Assembly: GCA_947624465.1 (NCBI GenBank)
Contig: CANQKJ010000084.1
Span: 1-8,685, forward strand
Direction of reading: 5' to 3'
DNA length: 8,685 nt
DNA from: an uncultured Oscillospiraceae bacterium
GTDB lineage: Bacteria > Bacillota > Clostridia > Oscillospirales > Oscillospiraceae
Positions 1 through 6,153 of the stretch are shown in pieces (within the stretch, counting starts at the first letter, position 1; each line of letters begins with the position of its first letter). Both the position numbers and the translations under genes were made by a program. The notes below the pieces were generated by a model, which was not told the origin of the DNA, searched no databases, and was given only the letters and a program-made list of their open reading frames with translations.

Positions 1-628
1 CGTACTGGCCCTTGGCGGCGGCGGGCTTGGCCTTGACGATGGCGCCCATGAGGGCGTTCAGGTTCTCGCTCAGCTTCTCGGGGCCGAAGGACACCTTGCC
101 AATGGGGCAGTGGATGATGTTGGTCTTGTCCAGACGGTACTCCACTTTACCGGCTTTGATCTCCTTGACGGCCTGGGTCACGTTGGGGGTGACGGTGCCG
201 GCCTTGGGGGAGGGCATCAGGCCCTTGGGGCCCAGCAGCTTGCCCAGACGGCCCACGGTGCCCATCATGTCGGGGGTGGCGACCACCACGTCGAAGTCGA
301 ACCAGTTCTCCTTCTGGATCTTCTCCACCAGCTCCATGCCGCCGGCATAGTCGGCGCCGGCGTCCAGGGCCTCCTGGACCTTGGCGTCCTTGGCGAAGAC
401 CAGCACCTTGCGGGTCTTGCCGGTGCCGTGGGGAAGGACGATGGCGCCGCGGACCTGCTGGTCGGCGTGGCGGGAGTCGACGCCCAGCTTCACGTGGAGC
501 TCCACGGTCTCGTCGAACTTGGCGGTAGCGGTCTTGATGACCAGGGCCATGGCGTCGGCCACGTCATACTGGGTGGAGCGGTCGATCTGCTTGGCGCTGT
601 CCACATATTTCTTACCCTTGAAAGCCAT
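1..628 (-). CDS. rplA: 50S ribosomal protein L1 (C-terminus cut by window edge)
   Basis: Ribosomal protein L1 (uL1) builds the mobile L1 stalk of the large subunit near the E site; in several bacteria it also represses translation of its own operon. The 209 residues visible begin [13 protein letters not shown]. The L1 signature is present at about residues 128-140 ([14 protein letters not shown]), preceded by [12 protein letters not shown]. Bacterial L1 is usually about 230 residues, so roughly 20 C-terminal residues lie beyond the left edge. The ATG at 626-628 is preceded by a strong AGGAGG site. The gene lies 18 nt after rplK and is last of the visible operon. Nothing looks broken. Confidence 0.98.
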   Translation of the reverse strand, partial: MAFKGKKYVDSAKQIDRSTQYDVADAMALVIKTATAKFDETVELHVKLGVDSRHADQQVRGAIVLPHGTGKTRKVLVFAKDAKVQEALDAGADYAGGMELVEKIQKENWFDFDVVVATPDMMGTVGRLGKLLGPKGLMPSPKAGTVTPNVTQAVKEIKAGKVEYRLDKTNIIHCPIGKVSFGPEKLSENLNALMGAIVKAKPAAAKGQY

Positions 629-646
629 ATCTCGTTCCTCCTTCCC

Positions 647-1072
<426 letters not shown>

Positions 1073-1175
1073 TTGAAACAGCACCTCCTGATAAAAGTGT
1101 GGTGGTGACGGAGCGCGCTGGCCGCTCCTCCCACGGATGGGACGCGTTTGTCCCTTTCGTTCCAATGGACCTGGG
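1073..1175 (-). promoter_or_regulatory. Structured spacer between nusG and rplK; possible L1 control site
   Basis: This 103-nt spacer is much longer than the other gaps in the operon (9-18 nt). Read on the minus strand it can form a hairpin GGGAC/GTCCC (1139-1154, 6-nt loop), then GGAGCG/CGCTCC (1110-1128, 7-nt loop), before the AGGAGG of rplK. Neither is followed by a U tract, so they do not look like terminators, and I see no good promoter. L1 is known in E. coli to repress rplK-rplA translation by binding mRNA upstream of rplK. A similar site here is an inference from position only; I did not recognise an L1-binding consensus. Confidence 0.3.
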
Positions 1176-1694
1176 TCAGATGGTCTCCACCTGGTCCAGC
1201 TCCAGCTCCACCGGCGTCTCCCGGCCGAACATGGACACCACGACGCGGACCTTGCCGCGCTCCTTGTCCAGCTCTTCCACGGTGCCGATGAAGGAGGCGA
1301 GGGCGCCGTCGACGATCTTGACGCTGTCGCCCACGTCGTAGGCCACCACCACCTCGCGCTTTTCCACGCCCAGGGCGGCGATCTCCTCGTCGGTGAGGGG
1401 GATGGCCTTGTTGGCGGCGCCCACGAATCCGGTGACGCCCCGGATGTTCCGCACCAGGTGCCAGGTCTCGTCGGTCATGACCATTTTGACCAGCACATAG
1501 CCGGGGAACACCTTGCGCTCCACGGTCTTGGGGCCGTTGTCGGTGATCTCGGTGACGGTCTCCATGGGGATGGAGACTTCGGCGATCAAATCGTGCATAT
1601 TGCGGTTTTCCACAGCCTGCTCGATGGACATGGCCACGTTTTTCTCGTAGCCGGAGTAGGTGTGGGCCACATACCACTTCAGCTCCTCAGCCAT
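1176..1694 (-). CDS. nusG: Transcription termination/antitermination factor NusG
   Basis: NusG binds the clamp of RNA polymerase and affects pausing, Rho-dependent termination and coupling to the ribosome. The 172-residue product has the usual two-domain plan. The N-terminal NGN domain (about residues 4-110) starts [16 protein letters not shown] and contains [10 protein letters not shown] and the [12 protein letters not shown] segment. The C-terminal KOW domain (about 119-172) contains [19 protein letters not shown]. The start at 1692-1694 gives the canonical N-terminus. The upstream 20 nt have no AGGAGG-like site, and the ATG follows the secE stop by only 9 nt, so translation is probably coupled to secE. 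It lies in the classic secE-nusG-rplK-rplA order. Confidence 0.98.
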   Translation of the reverse strand: MAEELKWYVAHTYSGYEKNVAMSIEQAVENRNMHDLIAEVSIPMETVTEITDNGPKTVERKVFPGYVLVKMVMTDETWHLVRNIRGVTGFVGAANKAIPLTDEEIAALGVEKREVVVAYDVGDSVKIVDGALASFIGTVEELDKERGKVRVVVSMFGRETPVELELDQVETI

Positions 1695-1703
1695 GGGGCA
1701 CCG

Positions 1704-1973
1704 TCAGCTGAAGAGCTTCAGCAGGGCGTCGACCACGGCGCGGGCCAGCCAGTCGAATACCCAGATGAAAATGCCGATGATGATCACGCACACGATGACG
1801 ACGCCCACGTTCTTGACCACGTCCTTGAGGGTGGGCCAGGTGACCTTTTTCAGCTCGCCCTTCAGGTCCTTGAACCAGCGGACGACCCGGTTGGGCTTCT
1901 TCTCCTGCTTCTTGGCAGGTTTGGCCTTCTTCTCGGAGTTTACGGACTCCAGGTTCTTCTCCTGTTCAGACAT
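1704..1973 (-). CDS. secE: Preprotein translocase subunit SecE
   Basis: SecE is the essential small clamp subunit of the SecYEG protein-export channel in the cytoplasmic membrane. The 89-residue product is the short, single-membrane-span form typical of Firmicutes. It has a lysine-rich, low-complexity N-terminus (residues 1-30), the conserved amphipathic segment with ELKKVTWPT at about 40-48, and one transmembrane helix at about 54-74 (VKNVGVVIVCVIIIGIFIWV). The ATG at 1971-1973 is preceded by a moderate GAGGGG site and lies 17 nt after the rpmG stop. nusG starts 9 nt downstream, so rpmG, secE and nusG form one transcript. Confidence 0.97.
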   Translation of the reverse strand: MSEQEKNLESVNSEKKAKPAKKQEKKPNRVVRWFKDLKGELKKVTWPTLKDVVKNVGVVIVCVIIIGIFIWVFDWLARAVVDALLKLFS

Positions 1974-1990
1974 CAGTTACCCCTCTTTCC

Positions 1991-2155
1991 TTACTTCGTT
2001 TCGGTGTGCAGAGTGTGCTTTCTGCAGAAGGGGCAGTACTTGTTGAGTTCCAGACGCTCGGTGGTATTGCGCTTGTTCTTCTTGGTGTTGTAGTTGCGCT
2101 GTTTGCACTCGGAGCAGCGCAGGACGACCTTCACACGGTTACCGGCTTTCGCCAT
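1991..2155 (-). CDS. rpmG: 50S ribosomal protein L33, zinc-binding type
   Basis: L33 (bL33) is a small protein of the large ribosomal subunit near the E site. This 54-residue protein carries both CxxC pairs (C14/C17 and C41/C44), so it is the zinc-ribbon form rather than the zinc-free paralogue some Firmicutes make when zinc is scarce. The motifs [16 protein letters not shown] and [12 protein letters not shown] are typical. The ATG at 2153-2155 is chosen because AGGAGG sits 7-8 nt upstream and the N-terminus [10 protein letters not shown] matches the family; an in-frame extension upstream is not L33-like. It is the first gene of the operon, after a leader of about 210 nt. Confidence 0.97.
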   Translation of the reverse strand: MAKAGNRVKVVLRCSECKQRNYNTKKNKRNTTERLELNKYCPFCRKHTLHTETK

Positions 2156-2192
2156 TCTCGGCACCTCCTTGATGAATTTGACCGGCGGGCGC

Positions 2193-2232
2193 AAAAAGGC
2201 GCCGGACCCGGCCTTATGCCGCTTCCAGCGCC
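2193..2232 (-). terminator. Attenuator-like hairpin in the rpmG leader
   Basis: On the minus-strand RNA an 8-bp stem GGCGCUGG/CCGGCGCC (2225-2232 with 2198-2205, one U-G pair) encloses a 3x3 internal loop and an inner CGGC/GCCG stem (2218-2221 with 2209-2212) with a 5-nt loop. It is followed directly by UUUUU (2197-2193). This is the layout of an intrinsic terminator, yet it sits about 40 nt before the rpmG start codon, so it may control readthrough into the operon. The U tract is short and followed by GCGCC, which weakens the case. No leader peptide or ligand motif was recognised. Confidence 0.45.
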
Positions 2233-2237
2233 GCCGA

Positions 2238-2254
2238 CGGGCGCAGCGCGCCCG
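2238..2254 (-). repeat. GC-rich hairpin in the rpmG leader
   Basis: A perfect 7-bp inverted repeat CGGGCGC/GCGCCCG with a 3-nt loop lies immediately upstream of the attenuator-like hairpin. On the minus strand it is preceded by CUUUUU. It may be an extra stem of a folded leader or compete with the neighbouring hairpin; its role is unknown. Confidence 0.45.
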
Positions 2255-2314
2255 AAAAAGGCTACGGGAGAGCGGCAGAATTGCCTCCCTGCGGCCCGGT
2301 GGACGGGGTGAGGG

Positions 2315-2349
2315 TTTTTGCGGCCATCCCGTAAAAATGGCCACAAAAA
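2315..2349 (-). promoter_or_regulatory. Long leader hairpin close to the predicted rpmG transcript start
   Basis: On minus-strand RNA, UUUUUGUGGCCAU (2349-2337) pairs along all 13 positions with AUGGCCGCAAAAA (2327-2315), closing a 9-nt loop UUUUACGGG. One pair is U-G. On the opposite strand the same position would be a C-A mismatch, so the structure favours the rpmG-operon direction. It begins about 20 nt after the predicted transcription start. It is not followed by U residues, so it is not a terminator. A role as a regulatory or stabilising leader element is inference. Confidence 0.5.
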
Positions 2350-2374
2350 GAAAGCCCTGCTCGCAGGTGACGAT

Positions 2375-2403
2375 AGACTATCACATTTGCGGGGGCTTGT
2401 CAA
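2375..2403 (-). promoter_or_regulatory. Predicted promoter of the rpmG-secE-nusG-rplK-rplA operon
   Basis: Read on the minus strand: a consensus -35 TTGACA (2403-2398), a 17-bp spacer and a weak -10 TAGTCT (2380-2375) with TG one base upstream (extended -10). The predicted start is near 2368, giving a leader of about 210 nt before rpmG. The -35 box overlaps by 5 bp the -35 box of the ruvX promoter on the other strand. Confidence 0.6.
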
Positions 2404-2425
2404 GGGCGAATTTTTTATTTATAAT
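2397..2425 (+). promoter_or_regulatory. Predicted promoter of ruvX
   Basis: TTGTCA (2397-2402), a 17-bp spacer with a T-rich second half, and a perfect TATAAT (2420-2425). The predicted start is near 2432, only about 20 nt before the ruvX ATG. This is a near-consensus sigma-A promoter. Confidence 0.75.
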
Positions 2426-2452
2426 GTGAAAAAACAAAGGGGGGAGAGGCCC

Positions 2453-2875
2453 ATGCGGGTCATGGCCATCGACTACGGGGACGCCCGCACCGGCGTGGCG
2501 GTGTCCGACGAGAGCGGCCTGCTGGCGGGGTTCACCACGGTGATCCACAGCCGGAGGCCGGAGGCGGTGCTGGACGGGCTGGAGAAGCTCATCGCGGAGC
2601 GGGGGGTGGACGAGCTGGTGATGGGATTCCCCCGGAACATGGACGGCACCGAGGGTCCCCGGGCGGAGCTGTACCGGGACTTTGCCGCCAAGCTGGAGGG
2701 GCGGACCGGGATGCCCGTCCGCCTGTGGGACGAGCGGCGCACCACCGTGGAGGCCCACGCCATCCTCCACGCCGGCGGGAAGAAGATGAAGGACCACAAA
2801 AAGGACGTGGACGCGGTGGCCGCGTCGCTGATTTTGGAGGGCTATCTGGCCTTTCGGCGGCGGAACGAGCGGTAA
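2453..2875 (+). CDS. ruvX: RuvX/YqgF family pre-16S rRNA nuclease / putative Holliday junction resolvase
   Basis: YqgF/RuvX proteins have an RNase H-like fold; in E. coli YqgF is needed for 16S rRNA 5'-end maturation, and the family is also annotated as a putative Holliday junction resolvase. The 140-residue length is normal. Family motifs are visible: MAIDYGDARTGVAVSD (residues 4-19, with acidic D7), VMGFPRNMDGTEG (56-68), LWDERRTT (91-98, with D93 and E94) and the C-terminal KDVDAVAASLILEGYL (117-132, with D118 and D120). The ATG at 2453 is preceded by AAAGGGGGGAG and starts the conserved core directly. It appears monocistronic, with its own promoter and a terminator at 2881-2910. A ribosome-maturation role fits its divergence from a ribosomal-protein operon. 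Confidence 0.93.
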   Translation: MRVMAIDYGDARTGVAVSDESGLLAGFTTVIHSRRPEAVLDGLEKLIAERGVDELVMGFPRNMDGTEGPRAELYRDFAAKLEGRTGMPVRLWDERRTTVEAHAILHAGGKKMKDHKKDVDAVAASLILEGYLAFRRRNER

Positions 2876-2880
2876 AAGCG

Positions 2881-2910
2881 AACTCCCCTCCCGGCCGGGA
2901 GGGGAGTTTT
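2881..2910. terminator. Palindromic terminator between convergent ruvX and the DUF2812 gene
   Basis: AACTCCCCTCCCGG is followed directly by its exact reverse complement (2881-2908), giving a 12-bp stem with a GGCC loop. Plus-strand RNA ends with UUUU (2907-2910). Minus-strand RNA ends with a weaker UUCGCUUUU. It fills the 40-bp gap between two convergent genes and can plausibly terminate both. Confidence 0.85.
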
Positions 2911-2915
2911 GCGCG

Positions 2916-4283
2916 CTATTTCCCCAGTTTTTCGCCCACCACGGCCATCTGTTCCGGGGTGGGGGTCCGGTCGGGGCCGAAGCGGATGACGACAATGCTG
3001 TGTTCATAGCACAGCAGGAAGCGGTTCGTGCGGACCCCGTCGTCATACACCCGCTCCCACGCCTCCTTGGCGCCCCAGGGGGCGGGGTCCGTTGCCACGT
3101 AATGATAGCCGAACTCCTCCCAGTACTTGTCGTCCTCATGGTATAGCCTGTCTCTGCACCAGTTGTAGAGAAGGGGCAGCTTGACCTCGGTGAGGGTGTA
3201 CTCCAGAGAGGGGAGGGTGAGGTCCGGGTCGTCCCGGTTCCAGTCCACGTGCTGATGGACCTCGTACTGACCCAGCAGGACGGTCTCGTCCCCGGAGCGG
3301 CGGGTGAGATAGCCGTCCATATCCACGTCCGCCAGGTCGGATACCGACAGGGGCGGGTCGCCGCTCAGATAGATGCTGCCGTCCAGCAGACCGCTGGTCA
3401 CCGCACGGAAGCCGAAGAATATGATGGCGCCGAACAGGACGAACGCCACGATGAAATAGACGGTAAAGGTGACGCCCCGGTTGAGGCTTTTGGGCACACC
3501 CAGGCGCTTCATCAGGTTTTTCAGGCCGATGAACAGGGTCAGCAGGACAGCGATCGTCACCAGCATCGCCGCGGCCACATATTGCATGAGCGTATTGCCC
3601 AGGAAAATAAGATTCACCAGCCACCAGGCGAAGCAGACCAGCACCAGCGCCAAGCAGACCCGCTGGAAAGCGGAAGTGCTGGGCGTGGCCAGGAATTCTC
3701 CCCGCTCCGCCGCCTGTTTCGCCCTGGCCCGCCAGCGAAAATAGGCGATCAGCTCCACGGAGAGGAGCAAAAGCAGGATGATCCAGGCAAAGCCGGAGAA
3801 CAGACTGCTGGGGCGGGACAGCCAGCCGATGGGGTCATTCACCAACTGGCCGATGAACAAAAAGACCTGTAACACGCCCAGGGCCAGCAGGACGAAATAG
3901 CCGGGCAGGAAGCTCTTTTTGGCCGCCCGGTGGAGGGTGTCGATCTCCAGGACCGGATCGGTCTCGATGGGGACGGCGTCCGGGTCCTCGTTGCGGAAGA
4001 TCTGGAGCTGGGCGCTGGAGGCCGCCAGCTTCCACCCGGTGCGCTCGCAGAACGCCCGGAAGTCCAGTTCCCCCTCGGAGGGCTCCGGGTCGAACTGGGA
4101 GGCCCGGGGGTAGTAGGTGACGCAGAACTTCATCGGTTTGGGTCCGCACCGGCGGTAATACCACAGATAGGTCCCCAGCCTGTCCAGCATCCAGCCTTTG
4201 GCGGCCATTTTCTCCAGGTGCTGTTCGATGCCGGTGTGGTCGTAGAAGGAAAAGAATTCGATGCGGCGCTTGGTGTCTTTCAT
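2916..4283 (-). CDS. DUF2812 domain-containing membrane protein
   Basis: A 455-residue protein of unknown function. Residues about 5-110 match the DUF2812 pattern as I know it: a phenylalanine/tyrosine-rich start (IEFFSFYDHTGIEQHLEKMA), then AAKGWMLDRLGTYLWYYRR, and FCERTGWKLAASSAQLQIF. Five hydrophobic helices follow at about 127-147, 163-183, 207-228, 235-255 and 272-292. The C-terminal 160 residues are soluble, acidic and aromatic-rich, and probably lie on one side of the membrane. The ATG overlaps the padR stop (ATGA, 4280-4283), so translation is coupled. DUF2812 genes are commonly found directly downstream of PadR regulators, so this is likely the regulator's main target or partner. I cannot assign a reaction; sensing or relief of envelope stress is only a guess. 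Confidence 0.85.
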   Translation of the reverse strand: MKDTKRRIEFFSFYDHTGIEQHLEKMAAKGWMLDRLGTYLWYYRRCGPKPMKFCVTYYPRASQFDPEPSEGELDFRAFCERTGWKLAASSAQLQIFRNEDPDAVPIETDPVLEIDTLHRAAKKSFLPGYFVLLALGVLQVFLFIGQLVNDPIGWLSRPSSLFSGFAWIILLLLLSVELIAYFRWRARAKQAAERGEFLATPSTSAFQRVCLALVLVCFAWWLVNLIFLGNTLMQYVAAAMLVTIAVLLTLFIGLKNLMKRLGVPKSLNRGVTFTVYFIVAFVLFGAIIFFGFRAVTSGLLDGSIYLSGDPPLSVSDLADVDMDGYLTRRSGDETVLLGQYEVHQHVDWNRDDPDLTLPSLEYTLTEVKLPLLYNWCRDRLYHEDDKYWEEFGYHYVATDPAPWGAKEAWERVYDDGVRTNRFLLCYEHSIVVIRFGPDRTPTPEQMAVVGEKLGK

Positions 4284-4603
4284 TTCGTCTCCCCCTCTCC
4301 GAAGACGCGGCGGTAGTCCTCCCCCTGGGCGGCGATGCGGCGGTACTCCTCCCTGAGCCGGTCCCGGCCCGCCGGGGTGAGGATGTAGCTCCGCCGGCGG
4401 CCCTCCACCCGGGTCTCCCGGATCATCCCCGCTTCCAAAAACTGCTCCAGCAGATTGTAGAGCGTCCCGGACCCCACGCTGACCCGCCCGCCGGTCATGG
4501 CCGGCACCCGGTCCAGGATATCCATGCCGCAGCACTCGGTTTTGAGGCACAGCAGCACGTAGAACATCTGCTCCGTCAGGGTCTGAAATTTCAGTCGGGG
4601 CAT
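4280..4603 (-). CDS. PadR family transcriptional regulator
   Basis: A 107-residue winged-helix DNA-binding protein, the short type with the PadR domain and little C-terminal extension. Residues 8-60 form the helix-turn-helix (TLTEQMFYVLLCL, VSVGSGTLYNLLEQFLEAGMI), followed by the wing (VEGRRRSYILTPAGRDRL, about 66-83). PadR repressors usually bind as dimers near their own promoter and are released by small molecules or by degradation. The ATG at 4601-4603 has AGGAGG (4616-4611) upstream. The gene is first of a two-gene operon with the DUF2812 protein. Three identical dyads in its promoter and leader suggest autorepression. The inducing signal cannot be read from sequence. Confidence 0.93.
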   Translation of the reverse strand: MPRLKFQTLTEQMFYVLLCLKTECCGMDILDRVPAMTGGRVSVGSGTLYNLLEQFLEAGMIRETRVEGRRRSYILTPAGRDRLREEYRRIAAQGEDYRRVFGEGETK

Positions 4604-4619
4604 AGCGGTCCCTCCTATT

Positions 4620-4632
4620 CTCGAATATCGAG
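4620..4632. promoter_or_regulatory. Putative PadR operator, copy A
   Basis: CTCGAATATCGAG, a dyad with 5-bp arms CTCGA/TCGAG around ATA. It lies in the transcribed leader, ending 3 bp before the AGGAGG complement of padR, so it could also affect ribosome access. Its centre is 34 bp from that of copy B. Binding by the encoded PadR is inferred from position and repetition. Confidence 0.6.
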
Positions 4633-4653
4633 TTTGATGGGGAAAGAAAGAAT

Positions 4654-4666
4654 CTCGAATATCGAG
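4654..4666. promoter_or_regulatory. Putative PadR operator, copy B
   Basis: The same 13-mer in the same orientation, within a slightly longer dyad ATCTC...GAGAT (4652-4668). It starts about 5 nt downstream of the predicted transcription start near 4671, so a bound protein would block initiation or early elongation. Confidence 0.65.
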
Positions 4667-4677
4667 ATCACAGCTTC

Positions 4678-4706
4678 AGTATAATCTCGAATATCGAGAA
4701 TGTCAA
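4678..4706 (-). promoter_or_regulatory. Promoter of the padR-DUF2812 operon
   Basis: Read on the minus strand: TTGACA (4706-4701), a 17-bp spacer filled by operator copy C, and TATACT (4683-4678). Near-consensus sigma-A promoter; predicted start near 4671. The strong basal promoter together with stacked dyads fits a repressed, inducible unit. Confidence 0.85.
4686..4698. promoter_or_regulatory. Putative PadR operator, copy C
   Basis: The same 13-mer, located inside the 17-bp spacer between the -10 and -35 boxes of the padR promoter. Its centre is 32 bp from that of copy B, about three helical turns. A bound repressor would exclude RNA polymerase. Confidence 0.7.
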
Positions 4707-4726
4707 GGGGAAAGGGCGTAAAAATC

Positions 4727-4752
4727 AAAAAACTTTTCCGGGCGCGGAAAAG
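4727..4752 (-). terminator. Second (distal) terminator of ackA
   Basis: On the minus strand an 8-bp stem CTTTTCCG/CGGAAAAG (4752-4745 with 4740-4733) and 4-nt loop is followed by TTTTTT (4732-4727) and, after GAT, four to five more T. It starts exactly where the first terminator's stem ends. Confidence 0.8.
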
Positions 4753-4781
4753 GCCCCGGCGGGGAAGTCCCCGCCGGGGCC
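4752..4781 (-). terminator. First (proximal) terminator of ackA
   Basis: On the minus strand a 13-bp GC stem GGCCCCGGCGGGG/CCCCGCCGGGGCC with a 4-nt loop is followed by TTTTCC. It lies about 25 nt after the ackA stop codon and stops ackA transcription from reaching padR. Confidence 0.9.
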
Positions 4782-4805
4782 GGTCTGTCCTATGTTCTGT
4801 GAGGC

Positions 4806-5999
4806 TTACACCAGCGCCGCGGTGTCCAGGGCGATCATCAGCTCCTCGTTGGTGGGGATGAGCAGCACCTGCACCTTGGAGTCGATGGCGGAGATGACGG
4901 CCTCCTTGCCCCGGACGTTGTTGGCGTCGGGGTCCATCTTCACGCCCATGAACTCCAGGCCGGAGGCGATGGCCATGCGCTGGTCGGCGTCGTTCTCGCC
5001 CACGCCGGCGGTGAAGATGATGGCGTCCACTCCGCCCATGACGGCGGCCAGGGAGCCGATATACTTCTTCACGCTGTAACTGAAGATGTCCAGAGCCAGG
5101 GCGGCACGGGCGTTGCCCTCCTCGCCGGCCTTGGTCAGATCCCGGAAGTCGGAGGACACGCCGGAGACCCCCAGCACGCCGGACTTCTTGTTGAGGATGT
5201 TCAGCATGGCGTCGATGTCCAGGCCGTACTTCTTCATCAGGAACTCCAGGATGCCCGCGTCCAGATCGCCGGCCCGGGTGCCCATGGGCAGACCGGCCAG
5301 GGGGGTGAAGCCCATGGAGGTGTCCACGCTCTTGCCGTACTTCACCGCCGCCACGGAGGAGCCGTTGCCCAGGTGGCAGGAGATGAGGCGCAGGGACTCG
5401 ATGGGCTTGCCCAGCATATCGGCGGCCCGCTGGGTCACGTACTTGTGGCTGGTGCCGTGGAAGCCGTAGCGGCGGACCTTGTCCTTTTCGTAGTACTCAT
5501 AGGGGATGGCGTAGGTATAGGCCACCGGGGGCATGGTCTGGTGGAAGGCGGTGTCGAACACGGCCACCTGGGGCACGTTGGGACCCATCACGGCGATGCA
5601 GGCCTTGATGCCGGTGATGTTGGCCGGGTTGTGCAGGGGGGCCAGGGGGACGCACGCCTCGATGGCGGCCATCACCTTGTCGTCGATCTTCACCGAGCTG
5701 GCGAAGGTCTCGCCGCCGTGGACCACCCGGTGGCCCACCGCGTCGATCTCCTTCATGGAGGAGATGACCCCATTGGCCGGGTCCACCAGGGCGTTCAGCA
5801 CCGCCTGGATGGCCTCGGCGTGGGTGGGCATGGGGATGCTCACCGCGTCCACGGTCTCCCTGCCGGGGGCCTTATAGGTGAACCGGCCGTCGATGCCGAT
5901 GCGCTCGCACAGGCCCTTGGCCAGCACGCCCTGGCTGTCGGTGTCCAGAAGCTGGTACTTCAGAGAAGAACTGCCCGCGTTGATGACCAGAACTTTCAT
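4806..5999 (-). CDS. ackA: Acetate kinase
   Basis: AckA interconverts acetyl phosphate + ADP and acetate + ATP in the cytoplasm, the last step of acetate-forming fermentation. The 397-residue length is standard. It has the ASKHA-fold start [18 protein letters not shown], and residues matching the characterised Methanosarcina enzyme are in place: N7, R91 (GHRVVHGGE), D149 (VFDTAFH), H181 (RYGFHGTSH), R242 (GTRAGDLD) and E385 (IPTNEE). The ATP-binding HLGNGSS (209-215) and [15 protein letters not shown] (322-336) are intact. The ATG at 5997-5999 has AAAGGAG upstream; a longer in-frame open stretch upstream is non-coding. No pta (phosphotransacetylase) gene adjoins it. It has its own tandem terminators and diverges from tmcAL. 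Confidence 0.98.
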   Translation of the reverse strand: MKVLVINAGSSSLKYQLLDTDSQGVLAKGLCERIGIDGRFTYKAPGRETVDAVSIPMPTHAEAIQAVLNALVDPANGVISSMKEIDAVGHRVVHGGETFASSVKIDDKVMAAIEACVPLAPLHNPANITGIKACIAVMGPNVPQVAVFDTAFHQTMPPVAYTYAIPYEYYEKDKVRRYGFHGTSHKYVTQRAADMLGKPIESLRLISCHLGNGSSVAAVKYGKSVDTSMGFTPLAGLPMGTRAGDLDAGILEFLMKKYGLDIDAMLNILNKKSGVLGVSGVSSDFRDLTKAGEEGNARAALALDIFSYSVKKYIGSLAAVMGGVDAIIFTAGVGENDADQRMAIASGLEFMGVKMDPDANNVRGKEAVISAIDSKVQVLLIPTNEELMIALDTAALV

Positions 6000-6047
6000 T
6001 GAGATACACTCCTTTAGCCATAAGAACTGTTTGCTTCCTGCGGCTCT

Positions 6048-6064
6048 TTGTATTATAATACGCA
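6048..6064. repeat. 17-bp direct repeat with internal palindrome, copy 1
   Basis: TTGTATTATAATACGCA, containing the perfect 12-bp palindrome GTATTATAATAC (6050-6061) with TATAAT on both strands. An identical copy lies 48 bp away. This copy falls in the ackA leader if transcription starts from the distal promoter. On the plus strand it has TTGCTT 17 bp upstream of its TATAAT, which is a weak plus-strand promoter candidate. It could be an operator or a second -10 region. Confidence 0.6.
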
Positions 6065-6095
6065 ATATACAAACCCGGGGTCTTTGGAAGATAGC

Positions 6096-6112
6096 TTGTA
6101 TTATAATACGCA
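6096..6112. repeat. 17-bp direct repeat with internal palindrome, copy 2
   Basis: An exact second copy of the 17-mer, palindrome at 6098-6109. On the minus strand it supplies the -10 box of the predicted ackA promoter; on the plus strand it offers a perfect TATAAT (6102-6107) for tmcAL, but without a recognisable -35. Flanking CGGCT..TTTGT and ACAAAGCCG give the two copies a partial mirror relationship. Confidence 0.6.
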
Positions 6113-6128
6113 CAAAGCCGCGCCGCAA
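6100..6128 (-). promoter_or_regulatory. Predicted ackA promoter
   Basis: Read on the minus strand: TTGCGG (6128-6123), a 17-bp spacer, and TATAAT (6105-6100) inside repeat copy 2. The predicted start is near 6093, with a leader of about 94 nt. The -35 matches only three of six consensus bases, so an activator may be needed. Confidence 0.5.
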
Positions 6129-6131
6129 GCG

Positions 6132-6153
6132 TTTTTCGCAAATTTGTGAAAAA
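6132..6153. promoter_or_regulatory. 22-bp near-perfect palindrome between ackA and tmcAL; possible operator
   Basis: TTTTTCGCAAA is followed directly by TTTGTGAAAAA; ten of eleven positions mirror. It is centred about 50 bp upstream of the predicted ackA start, next to its weak -35 box, where activators often bind. It also lies about 30 bp before the tmcAL start codon. It does not fit the catabolite-responsive element consensus and I did not recognise the regulator. Confidence 0.45.

Noticed and set aside
4620..4698. CRISPR-like array from the three regularly spaced 13-mers
   Set aside because: The repeats are far too short, there are only three, and they coincide with promoter elements.
6132..6153. 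Palindrome as an intrinsic terminator
   Set aside because: It has no loop, is mostly A/T, and lies between divergent starts rather than after a gene.
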